64,000 nt of DNA, taken from Psettodes erumei. Lineage: Eukaryota > Chordata > Actinopteri > Pleuronectiformes > Psettodidae. A model generated the notes under the pieces. That model was not told the DNA's origin and made no database searches. It saw only the letters and a list, made by a program, of their open reading frames with translations. The translations under genes were made by a program, and so were the position numbers. The stretch lies in contig JAFBJZ010000375.1 of assembly GCA_016785225.1 (NCBI GenBank), forward strand, positions 4,755,501-4,819,500, read 5' to 3'. Positions 46,441 to 56,472 of the stretch are shown here, piece after piece. How positions within the stretch are numbered: the stretch's first letter is position 1; each line of letters starts with the position of its first letter.

Positions 46441-46703
46441 GCAAAGGAAATATAAAAAAGAGTTGTTTTTTTAAACAAATCCAGCTCACGACAATATATT
46501 AACACTACAACCTCCACCATCTGTGGGACAGTAAAGACTTGTTAGGTCTTAATTATAGTATCACAAATTTATTTCATTTTTTGATTTATTATATTCTGAA
46601 TTGTCTATGTGATCTCCATCCAATGGTGATGTTATTGGTATCAGGCAAAATGTTTGTATGTATGTATGTATGTGTTTATTTATATATTTATTGTTTTCAA
46701 CAG

Positions 46704-47150
46704 GTGTGATCACTGACAACATGCTGAAGGTAGTTTTGGTGCATGGATGCCTCCTTAGTCTAGCTCTTGTCAATTCTGAAAGTGAAACAATACTATAGCC
46801 ATGATCAGGTATTCCTAATTTTTCACGTTACTATAAAAATATAATGCAGGCGATATCAAACTTTTTGATTGTCGACAGATGAACACTGCACACAAACAGC
46901 TCTTCCTCTGGCTCCAGTGAGGTGAGTGCCTTTTCTGTCCTCCAGAATCATTTTAATTGTTTATTACTGTAAAATTCCAAGTAAAGCTGTACAACTAATG
47001 ATGAATTTCCTTCCTCAAACCAGCCTCGTCTGATTACATAACATGACTCCAGCTTCTTCTTACTGTCTTCCCTCCACAGCCACCTGTTACTGTTCTGCCA
47101 GCAGCAACTATGGATGCAAATTCTGCTAATTGCAAAAAATCTAATCTGAA
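46704..47150 (+). pseudogene. A8: A-family pseudogene
   Basis: Exon 2 keeps its acceptor and ATG (46,721) and reads MLKVVLVHGCLLSLALVNS, but the donor GTAAGT has become GAAAGT. Exon 3 (46,879) is frameshifted (HKQLFLWLQ then TGA instead of HKRLxRSxSSE). Exon 4 carries TAA in its first codons. A probable exon 1 (AACACTACAACCTCCACC) lies at 46,499-46,540. Confidence 0.75.
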
Positions 47151-47824
47151 ATTTAACCAGCAATTAATAAACAAATCAAATTTGGACATCAGTGTTTTTA
47201 TGTGTCACTTACTCATCATTTACTGAAAACTCACACCTGTTTTTAATTGATGTTGTTTGTTAGTTTTTTCCACATTTATCCATTTATTTCAAGTAAACAC
47301 GTGGATCAAAATCACTTCATTCTCTGTCGTATCTGTTGATTATATGGTTCTTCTTAAAATCCAATTTCAGAAACATTATTTAAACCTCTGTGTCATTTTG
47401 AATATTTAAAAATGGTAACAACTGAGGTACCTTTAACTAGCAATATAAAAGCAATTAAAGTTAATAACACATTATGATGAGGTTATGCTATCTATAAGCA
47501 CATTTTTAATATTTACATATATTAATTTACTAAATATGTCAGAAATGATAACTTTTTCTATGAAGAAATATTTATATGTATTATATTACAAATGTGTTTT
47601 ACAATACTGTCATTCATTATCTGTTTATACCCCAGCATCAAATTGGTGCCAACCATAGGAGCTAACATTGGTAATAAATAAATGAAAATATATCTGCGTA
47701 CAACCGCATCATAGTGTTGTTTGTTAAATGTGCACATAGAGCTCATGATTCCTAAATAGGGGCCATAAACTTAAGTTTTGTCAGAAAAGTTTGGCAAAAA
47801 TTAGGATTTTGATTTATATCATAA

Positions 47825-48147
47825 CAACGCAGCATAAAACAGAGGACATGAATCATATCCAGTTTCAGCGCTATTACTGTTTCCTAATATCTTCGAGCCC
47901 TGTATCCATCTGGCTGTTGTGAGGCCTGTGGTCAGAATGAGCCATCGCATGCATGGTTTCATCATATATCACGCCAATAATAGGAATTTAAAAACACAGC
48001 CCACTTTGACAGCTGATTGGATGACAGAGTGGTAACAATATCTTTAAAAAGTGAACCTACACAGATGGAGAACCACTGCAAAAATCTCCATTAGACACAA
48101 CACATGGCTAATAATTAGATTTAATCTTAAATATTTTTTGATTCAAG
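47825..48147 (+). promoter_or_regulatory. B8 conserved promoter and exon 1
   Basis: GGCCTGTGGTCAGAATGAGC, GATTGGATGACAGAGTGG, ATCTTTAAAAAGTGAACCTA; exon 1 ends 48147. Confidence 0.62.
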
Positions 48148-48260
48148 GTAAGAACTGATTTTTTTCTGCAAAATATTTTCCTCAAATAATTCACTCTGCA
48201 GTTAGCTATTATTCCTGACCTTTTAATTTGCTCTACAAAGGACTCCAGCTTATCTGAGCA

Positions 48261-50020
48261 ATGAAACTCCTGGTTTTGATGTTGTGCTTCACAGTATTGT
48301 GCTCATCGGCCCCTGTAAGTATCTTAAACAAAAAAAGCGCCAAACTTTCGCTCCACCTATTAATTACATGCTGTTTCCCTGCTGTGGATGCTGTTATCTC
48401 TCATATCTCTATAATGCTTAATGCACTTTACTCAGAAGAGTGTTTGATGTGAAAAATGTTTTGTGTAAAGGTGTCGGAGGAGCAGAAACGTTTTAAACGT
48501 TCATATGAAAGTTATGAGGTCAGTGTCTCAACATCTAGTGTGAACCATTTTCAGCATCATCATTTATACTACAAAATATGTATCTGTACTGTATGTCTTC
48601 AGTTTTTGACTTCATCACTTTGTTTTTTCACATGAACCAGAGCTACATGCAGCCTCAGTTCCAGCCATATCCTATGCACATGCCAATGCCGTACCCACGG
48701 CCTTTTGGTTCGCCTTATGCCGGTGGACATGTCATTCAACCAGTCATCCTTCCACCAGCCATCCCTCCATCCCCCAGCGAATCCTTACCAGCAGCGATGG
48801 AAAATTTATGGGCACGAATGGCAAATGCAGCTTCTGCTCTTCGTGCTTCTCTTCCTTCTCTTCCCTCTCTTCCCTCTCTTCCTTCCCTTCCTTCCCTTCC
48901 TTCACTTCCTTCACTTCCTTCCCTTCCTTCCCTTCCTTCTCTTCCTTCCCTTCCTTCACTTCCTTCACTTCCTTCCCTTCCTTCCCTTCCTTCTCTTCCT
49001 TCTCTTCCTTCTCTTCCTTCACTTCCTTCTCTTCCTTCACTTCCTTCCCTTCCCTCTCTTCCTTCTGTCCCTTCAAGTCCATCTTTGCCAGAAGTGCTGC
49101 AAGGTTTGTGGGCTCGTCTTTCCAATGTAGCTTCTTCTCTTCCCCCTCTTCCTTCTCCTCCTTCTCCCCCAGCCGTCCCTTCACCCCCCAGACCACCCTT
49201 GCCAGAAGTGCTGCAAGATTTGTGGGGTCGTCTTTCGAATGCAGCTTCTTCACTTCGTGATTCTCTTCCTGAACTTCCTGCTCTTCCTTCTCTGCCTTCT
49301 CCTCCGTCTCTTCCTGAACTTCCCTCTCTTCCTTCACTGCCTTCTCTTCCCTCTCTTCCGTCTCTTCCTTCTCTTCCTTCTCCCCCTTCACCCCCCAGCA
49401 TTTCCTTACCAGAAATGCTGGATGGTTTGTGGGATCGTCTTTCCAAAGCAGCATCTTCTCTTCGGGATTCTCTTCCTTCTCTCCCTTCTCTTCCTGAACT
49501 TCCGTCCTTGCCTGAGCTTCCTTCTCTCCCTTCTCTTCCTGAACTTCCGTCCTTGCCTGAGCTTCCTTCTATCCCTTCTCTTCCGTCTCTTCCTTCTCTT
49601 CCTTCTCCCCCTTCACCCCCCAGCATTTCCTTACCAGAAATGCTGGATGGTTTGTGGGATCGTCTTTCCAAAGCAGCATCTTCTCTTCGTGATTCTCTTC
49701 CTGAACTACCATCTCTGCCTGAGCTTCCTTCTCTTCCCTCTCTTCCTTCTCTTCCTTCCCTTCCCTCTCCCCCTTCACCCCCCAGTGGATCCTTGCCAGA
49801 AGTGCTCAAAGGGTTGTGGGATCGTCTTCCTTCTCTTCCTTCCCTTCCCTCTCCCCCTTCACCCCCCAGTGGATCCTTGCCAGAAGTGCTCAAAGGGTTG
49901 TGGGATCGTCTTCCTTCTCTTCCTGATCCACCGTCCACCCCTCCAGCTTTATCAGATCTGCTGAAAGATCTTGCTAATGCAGCTGCTCCTTATCTTCCTG
50001 ATCTTTCTTCAAGACGATGA
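48261..50020 (+). CDS. B8: Ser-Leu-Pro repeat SCPP-like protein
   Basis: Exons 48261-48314 (MKLLVLMLCFTVLCSSAP), 48471-48518 (VSEEQKRFKRSYESYE: R-F-K-R, S-Y-E) and 48641-50020; 493 residues, frame intact. Exon 4: SYMQPQFQPYPMHMPMPYP, ENLWARMANAASALRASLP, one long S-L-P run, then modules LPEVLQGLWARLSNVASS, LPEVLQDLWGRLSNAASS, two near-identical LPEMLDGLWDRLSKAASS and two LPEVLKGLWDRL, and the end LANAAAPYLPDLSSRR. The last two codons differ from B7 because a small indel around the stop moved it. Exon 3 encodes the same peptide as B9. Confidence 0.78.
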
Positions 50021-50499
50021 AGAAACAAATGAACAAAGATGACTTCAAGACATGGTCAGCATTTATAGAGTTTAGTTCCCAGCACCTTTTCAGACTAAAT
50101 AATACACCATTAAAAATACAGGCATAAATCATTTTAACTTAACTAATTTAACAACTTGGACAAGCAAGCATATTGCTCTTTTCATACAGACACAAATATT
50201 TTGCAAGAATAAAATGTACCAATAAACAATAAAATTATAAAAGACAGTGGTTTCAAATAAACTAAACCAAATAATGTAGACTAAACACCTGGGATAAATA
50301 GGAATATAACAAGCAATAATGTGCACTTAAACACAAAAGCCAAATAACTTTACTCCAATCTAGTTGGGAGCTAAAAAAAAAAAAAACAAGACAAAAGAAG
50401 AAAATAAATAAACAATATGGCCACCAATAAAACAACATGTACTGGGATTGCTTTGCCAGCCATCCCCACCAATGAAAAGTGAAGTTAAAACAATTGAAA

Positions 50500-51360
50500 A
50501 TTCAACAATAAAAATTCCAAATGAAACACAACATTGATGTGGTGTTGTTTAATAATGTTTCCAAGTGGTAGCATATATAATGAAAGCACATTGTGCTGCA
50601 ATTTTTTTTCCCTGAGGAATGCCCAGGACCCAAGATGACAAAAAACTTTTTATTAGTTAAACAAGAACAAAACAAGCTATAACATAGAGAAACCAAACAA
50701 TTTCTCCAATCTGTCAACTAAATCTTTTTGGTTGACTGTACAGCCACGATGTTTAAATTCACAATAATGCTCATATCATTTATAACTTTCAGTTTTCAGC
50801 CTCACTGTTCACTGTTTGCTTGCTAACTGGAATGGTGCTTCCCTAAAATGTTGTTGTTAATATGAAAAAATTTCCTGAATACATTTAAACACTTTCAGAT
50901 TTCTTGAAGAGTGGTTTAACCAATTAAGATTCTATGGCTTTTAGGAAGATTCCTGAACTCAGAGAGGATTTAAGTATTCTTACAGGTTTTTTGGAAGGGG
51001 CTGAGCAAGATTTTAACAGCTTGGTTGGGATGGAGTCTGAAATACAAATCGAAGACTTTGCTAATCACTTCATTGATGGCAAAGGGTTTGAGTGTTGATA
51101 TTTGCTATGCTGGCTCTAACTGTGACTACTTAAACTACTAAAAATTGCGATTAGGGAAATAAACTTGTCTCTCTTTCATGGGTGCATTATTGTAGATTAA
51201 AACTTGACATATAAAACTGTTGAAGTCAATATGTAACTTGCTTTTCCTCCATCGTTGCTCAGCTTTGATCGATTTTTACACCTAAGTTTCTTTAATTACA
51301 ACACAATATAAGAGTCTCTCTTGTTGTTTCTGTGTTCACAAGGTGATTATTCTTGAGAAT
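50500..51360 (-). mobile_element. LINE remnant, copy after B8
   Basis: Minus strand near 51,085-51,000 reads like V-x-D-L-Y-F-R-L-H-P-N-Q-A-V-K, a decayed form of the L-D-P-I-P-T-K-L-L-K linker seen in L2-type LINEs. It also shares TTAACCAATTAAGATTCTAT-like and CTCAGAGAGGATTTAAGTAT-like text with the other copies. Confidence 0.5.
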
Positions 51361-51454
51361 GTCCTCCTGTGAAAGAAGGCCCATGGGTCATCTGTGCAAG
51401 CAGCTTATCTCGACCCAGAGTTACATTTTATTGTTAGGTGATCACCGGCTTCTT

Positions 51455-51740
51455 AATCTACTTTGATCCTGTTTCTTAACAACAGTACATGATCAAAACA
51501 ATGTGACTGGTAAGAGTGATCAATGCTTATGAAATAGGAATTGGAGTAGCTTAAGCCAGAGAAGCCAGCAATTTTCTTATACTATAGGAAGAAAGCAGAA
51601 ATGCATGCTTCACTGGGTGTTGCCTCCTACCCGTCTAAGCCACTAAGTCACTTGATTTGTAATCATGTATTTCCAAGTGTGGTATCTGTTTACCAATTTG
51701 CCAGTACCAAAGGAAATTGAATTGAATTGAAAATAAAGAG
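51455..51740 (+). repeat. conserved block, copy 9 (upstream of A9 remnant)
   Basis: CTACTTTGATCCTGTTTCTT, ACATGATCAAAACAATGTGA, CTTAAGCCAGAGAAGCCAGC, GAAATGCATGCTTCACTGGG, TAAGTCACTTGATTTGTAAT. Confidence 0.76.
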
Positions 51741-52009
51741 ACTGAACATTAAATGAACCAGTGAATATGAAATATGTTCTGATTATATTAAAAATAACAT
51801 TTAGATTAGAAATTGGGACAAATGCAACTGGCTATAATGTATTCTTTCTGATATTGGCTGTTCAATTCATGGTATACAAAATATTGTCCTAGTTTTGTTT
51901 CAGTCTCTTTAGCAACACCTTGAAATGTGGAGGTAGAGGATTTCCCTATCATAACAATGTTCAAACAGTGTTATGTTTTTCATGTACATGATATGAGATC
52001 TGCTTCTGT

Positions 52010-52276
52010 ACGTGCACATAAGAAAAGATGAGTATTAAAAAAACCCTACAACCTTCAACCTTAAACTCTACATACCCAACTCTCTGAAAACTTTGAAAAC
52101 CCTCTGCTGTAAGTGATGAGTTTTTTCTGATTTCCTTGAAGCATTCTCCAAAACAGCCTGACCTGAATACACTAAAGTGGCTCCAGATCTTTCTTACGTT
52201 CTTCCCTCCAGGCACTTGTCACTGGTCCACCAGCAGCAGCTACCACAGCTGTAACTAATGCTACGAGTAAAACATG
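52010..52276 (+). pseudogene. A9: A-family remnant lacking exons 2 and 3
   Basis: The promoter/exon 1 region (AAAAGATGAGTATTAAAA, CTACAACCTTCAACC) passes straight into intron 3 sequence (AAACTCTACATACCC), so exons 2 and 3 are deleted. Exon 4 from 52,142 (KQPDLNTLKWLQIFLTFFPP) is frameshifted by one base within the PPQPPVT segment. Confidence 0.75.
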
Positions 52277-52624
52277 ATCAGTGAAAATCAACCAGTCAAC
52301 CCCAACATCAGTGTTGTTTCCATACATTCCAGTTCAAGTAAACATGTGGCTCAAAATACTTTCATTATCTGTATTATCTGCTGAAAAATGTGAGTTTTTA
52401 ATAATTTTTGTTTCCCTAATGTCCATTTTTTTTAGCAGTATACAAGCCACTAATAAATGCTTATAACACATTATAATGTGGTTTTTGAAGTGCTTTTTTT
52501 ATTAATTACTAAATTCATGGCCAACATGATTTTTTTCAATTAAGACATATTTATATTTATTATATTGCAAATGTGTTTTACTACACTAAAACTGTGTTAG
52601 AAATTATCAGTTAGATTTTTCTCA

Positions 52625-52932
52625 TAGCAAAGCAACATAAGACAGAACGTATGAATCATATTTTAGTACCATTACTGTTTCCTAATATCTCTGGGCCTGT
52701 ATCTGTCTTGCTGTGGTCAGAATGAATCACAACATGCGTGGTTTCATCATATATCATGCCAGCAATGGAAATATAAAAACACAGCCCACTTTGACAGCTG
52801 ATTGGATGACTGAGGGGAAACAATTTCTTTAAAAAGTGAACCTGGACAGATCGAGAACCACTGCAAAACTCTCCATTAGACAAAACACGTGGTGAATGAT
52901 AAATATATAATCTTATAATTATTTAATTCAAG
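52625..52932 (+). promoter_or_regulatory. B9 conserved promoter and exon 1
   Basis: GCTGTGGTCAGAATGAATC, GATTGGATGACTGAGGGG, TTCTTTAAAAAGTGAACCTG; exon 1 ends 52932 before GTGAGA. Confidence 0.62.
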
Positions 52933-53040
52933 GTGAGAGCTGTTTTTGTATGTTCACTTCCTGAAATAATGCATACTGTTATTAGCAACTGATCCTAACC
53001 ATTTCTTTTGCTCCACAAAGGACTCCAGCTTATTTGAGCT

Positions 53041-54135
53041 ATGAAGCTGATGGTTTTGATGTTGTGCTTCACAGTATTGTGCTCCTCGGCCCCTGTAAGT
53101 ATCTTAAACCAACAAAAATGAAAACCTTTAGATCCACTGATGAGTAACATGCTCTTTCATTGCTGTGATGATGTTGTGGTATTTCTATTATTGCCTAATG
53201 CAGGTAAAAAGGGTGTTTGATGTGAAATAATTTGTGTTAAAGGTGTCTGAGGAGCAGAAACGTTTTAAACGTTCATATGAAAGTTATGAGGTCAGTGTCT
53301 GGACTTCTGCTGTGAGCCATTTTCAAATTAATAATTTATACTACAACATATGTCTCTCTATGTGTTCAGCTTTTGATTTCCTCCCTTTGTTTTTCAAATG
53401 AACCAGAACTTCATGCAGCCTCAGTTCCAGCCATATCCTATGCCCATCCCAATGCCATACCCACAGCCTGCCGGTTTCCCGTATGCTGCTGCTGCACCTG
53501 TTGCACCACGAGTCGTCATTCCACAAGTCATCCTTCCACCAGCTGCCCCTCCACCCCCCAGTGATTCCCTCCCAGCAGCGATGGAAAATTTATGGGCACG
53601 TCTTGGCAATGCAGCTTCTGCTCTACGAGCTTCTCTTCCTTCTCTTCCTTCTCTTCCTTCTCTTCCCTCTCTTCCCTCTCTTCCTTCTCTTCCTTCTCCT
53701 CCTTCTCTTCCTTCTCTTCCCTCTCTTCCCTCTCTTCCCTCTCTTCCTGAACTTCCTTCCCTTCCTTCTCTTCCTTCTCTTCCTTCTCTTCCTTCTCTTC
53801 CTTCCCTTCCATCTCTTCCTTCACTCCCTTCACTCCCCAGCCTGTCAAACGTGTTGCAAGGATTGGGGGATCGTCTTGCTGATGCAGCCACTGCTCTTAT
53901 TAATTCTCTTCCTCCTCTCCCCCCTCCTCCTTCCCCACCAGCTGTCCCTTCACCTCCCAGCCCACCCTTGCCAGATGTGCTGCAAGGTTTGTGGGATCGT
54001 CTTTCCAATGCTGCTTCTTCTCTTCTTCCTTCTCCTCCTGCTCCACCACCCGCCCCACCATCCTTGACAGATCTGCTGACAGATCTTGCCAGTGGAGTTG
54101 CTTCTCTTCTTCCTCCTGCTCCAAAAAAACGTTGA
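53041..54135 (+). CDS. B9: Ser-Leu-Pro repeat SCPP-like protein, shortest of the repeat type
   Basis: Exons 53041-53094 (MKLMVLMLCFTVLCSSAP), 53243-53290 (VSEEQKRFKRSYESYE) and 53407-54135; 276 residues. Exon 4: NFMQPQFQPYPMPIPMPYP, ENLWARLGNAASALRASLP, a single S-L-P run of about 35 units, then LSNVLQGLGDRLADAATAL, LPDVLQGLWDRLSNAASSL and a C-terminal LTDLLTDLASGVASLLPPAP, KKR. AATAAA 54201-54206. With one short array and few modules, it may resemble the starting state from which B8, B7 and B6 grew. Confidence 0.78.
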
Positions 54136-54520
54136 AGTGACAAGGGGCTGATGATATGCTTGGCAATTATAGAGTTTCTCAATATTTTTCCAAAATTAAT
54201 AATAAATCATTGAAGATACAGAAAAATTATGTTGAGATGACACTGTTTCTTTTTTGAGCAGCCATATTTTACTTATTTAAATCATTAGTACTTTGTTAGA
54301 CAAGCAAGTCGAAATTATACCTTAAGTGGCCTTTTTCCGTTCATACAACACTTTTCAAACAGACATATTGTGGTTCATATTGCAGGATTATATAAACACA
54401 AAACAAAAACATTTTGGACAGTTAAATTTAGAACAATACAACAATAAAATGATTAATAAAATTCAGTGACATAAAAATACATCCTTTCATTTTATAATAT
54501 GGAATAATACTATAATAATA

Positions 54521-54670
54521 ATACCGCTTATCTGTGCAGAGTCATGGGGCTGCTGGAGCCAATCCCATCTTAAAGTGGGGGTACACCCTGTACATGTGGA
54601 CAGTCCATCACAGGGTTTACACAGAGACAAAGAACCACTCTCACTCAGTCACACCTAGATGCAATATAGA
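54521..54670. repeat. dispersed teleost repeat (GGGTACACCCTG type)
   Basis: CATGGGGCTGCTGGAGCC, GGGGGTACACCCTGTACATG, ACAGTCCATCACAGGGTTTA, ACACAGAGACAAAGAACCAC: a very common fish interspersed repeat. The class is not certain to me. Confidence 0.6.
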
Positions 54671-54671
54671 G

Positions 54672-54845
54672 AGAAAACCCTCTGCCGTGTAACTGACAGC
54701 GAGTGTTTCTGATGTCCTTGAAGCATGCCCAAAACCAGCCTGACCTGAATACACAAAGTGGCTCCAGCTCCTACAGCAACTACAACTGCAACTACCACAG
54801 CCCCTGCTACAACTGCTACTACTACTACAGCAATGAATACTTAAA
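54672..54845 (+). pseudogene. A10: A-family exon 4 fragment
   Basis: CCTTGAAGCATGCCCAAAAC CAGCCTGACCTGAATACA-type text aligns with A9 exon 4, but the helix segment is missing: GGCTCCAGCTCC runs straight into a Thr/Ala codon tract. Confidence 0.65.
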
Positions 54846-54914
54846 CCTGTTTTAATTGATGTTGTTTTGACCAGAGTTTTTCCACATTCATTATTCTATA
54901 GTTCAAGTAAACAG

Positions 54915-55225
54915 TTTCAGCAGTTACTCTAATACCTCTGGGCCTGTGTCTGTCTATCTCTTGTGAGGAGTGTGGTCTTAATGAGTCACCACATGCATGG
55001 TTTCATCACATATGATGTCAGTAATAGAAGTTCAAAAACACAGCCAACTTTGAAAGCTGTTCTGACAACATACAGGTTAAATATATTTAAGTATACCTGG
55101 ACAGAGCCATTGTCAAAAATCATCACATATGTTTCAAAAATACACCCCTGCATGTCCTCAGCTACTGTTTTTATCACTTCTTTTAACTAAACCAGAGCTA
55201 CATGCAGCCTCAGTTCCAGGAATAA
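54915..55225 (+). pseudogene. B10: internally deleted B-family copy
   Basis: Promoter block (GTGTGGTCTTAATGAGTCAC, CATGCATGGTTTCATCACAT, TAAATATATTTAAGTATACCTGG) fuses at about 55,110 to intron 3 and the start of exon 4, which reads SYMQPQFQE then TAA. Exon 2 (signal peptide) and exon 3 are gone. Confidence 0.75.
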
Positions 55226-55584
55226 CCAGTGAACATGGCTTTATGTCACACCTACAGTAACAGCTCCTCACTGAAAAGTAGTGACCAAACCATTCTGGGT
55301 TTTACAATTTTTTTGGTCATCTAAACACAGTTACACTTAACCAGAGTTTTGGTTTGCTGTTACTTAACACCACAACACATACTGTGAAAAACAATTGATA
55401 ATAATTTCCAGACCAGTAACTGTTAAATCAGAAAAGATATATAATATATATATAGCATAAATGCATATTTCACATTAACATTATGATTATAAAAAGTATC
55501 AAACTATATCTGTTATGTACATCCAAAGATGGATGAGATTTAAAAAGTTTTTTTGTTTTGTTTTTTTTACCAAGAAGCACAAAC

Positions 55585-55916
55585 AACATAAAGCTGTGAA
55601 AATGAATCATGTCCAGCGAGCACCACCACTTCATTGTTTCCCAACAGCAATGAGATTAGCTCTAAGTCCAGCAACAACAGTGGACAACAAGTTTTTAAGA
55701 TTCTCCCCCCCAAGTACATTGTTTCATCACATGTCACAATTTTAGGACAAAGAGAAAGAAAGAGAAAATCAAAACACATCTGATGGCTGATTGGACGACA
55801 AGAGGCAGAATTTTTCCTTTAAAGGGGCACATGGAAATGCAAGTTCCTCAGACCAGATTCACCACTGGACTGGACTGTGTTTGGCCACTTTGTCAACATC
55901 ACTCCTGACTTTGAAG
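55585..55916 (+). promoter_or_regulatory. B11 promoter and exon 1 (divergent version)
   Basis: Keeps GAATCATGTCCAG, GTTTCATCACATGTCACA, GATTGGACGA and a TATA-like CCTTTAAAGGGG, but lacks the TGTGGTCAGAATGAG segment. Exon 1 ends 55916 before GTAAGG. Confidence 0.55.
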
Positions 55917-56033
55917 GTAAGGTAAATCTATGAGACCTCATCATTTATTATAAGTGCGGCCTGCAACTGAATTATCATTTGCATTTAGTTTTTTCTTTTC
56001 ATTTTGTTTCTGTTTCTTCAGGATTTTTAAGCC

Positions 56034-56472
56034 ATGAAACTGTTACTCCTTGTTCTGTGTTTCGCGACCTTAAGTGACACCTTTCCTGTAAGTACTTGTG
56101 ACCTATTGTGTCATATAAGACTTCATGTTTTCATTTTAGTTCAGACGGAAAATGAATAATATGAGTTTCTTCACTCTTAAAAGGTCTCAGGGGAGAATAA
56201 TCGTGTCAAACGCTCTGGGAGTTACGAGGTCAATACCTGTGCCAAAAATCCTTTTAATTAAATACTTTAAAAATAGCAAAATACAACTTTCTATATCATG
56301 TTATGAAATAAATATTTATTGTGTTTTCCAGATGGGCCGATATATGTTTCACTATCCATCACTCTACTCCCGCTATCAACCCAACTACTCCTTAACAGCA
56401 CCGCTGCAACTTATGTTGGCAGGTTTGGCCAATGCAGCTGCACCTTTTCTTCCTTCTCCATCAGGAAAATGA
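56034..56472 (+). CDS. B11: short B-family SCPP-like protein
   Basis: Exons 56034-56087 (MKLLLLVLCFATLSDTFP), 56184-56228 (VSGENNRVKRSGSYE: R-V-K-R and S-Y-E) and 56332-56472; 79 residues. Exon 4 MGRYMFHYPSLYSRYQPNYS is Tyr-rich and lacks the P-P-V-I-P-P repeats, but ends LQLMLAGLANAAAPFLP, PSGK, the type II C-terminal helix. AATAAA about 56,582. This is the simplest member and, with its divergent promoter, probably an early-branching paralogue at the edge of the array. Confidence 0.75.

Noticed and set aside
46721..46800. A8 as a functional gene
   Set aside because: The start and signal peptide look intact, but the exon 2 donor is lost and exons 3 and 4 have stops.
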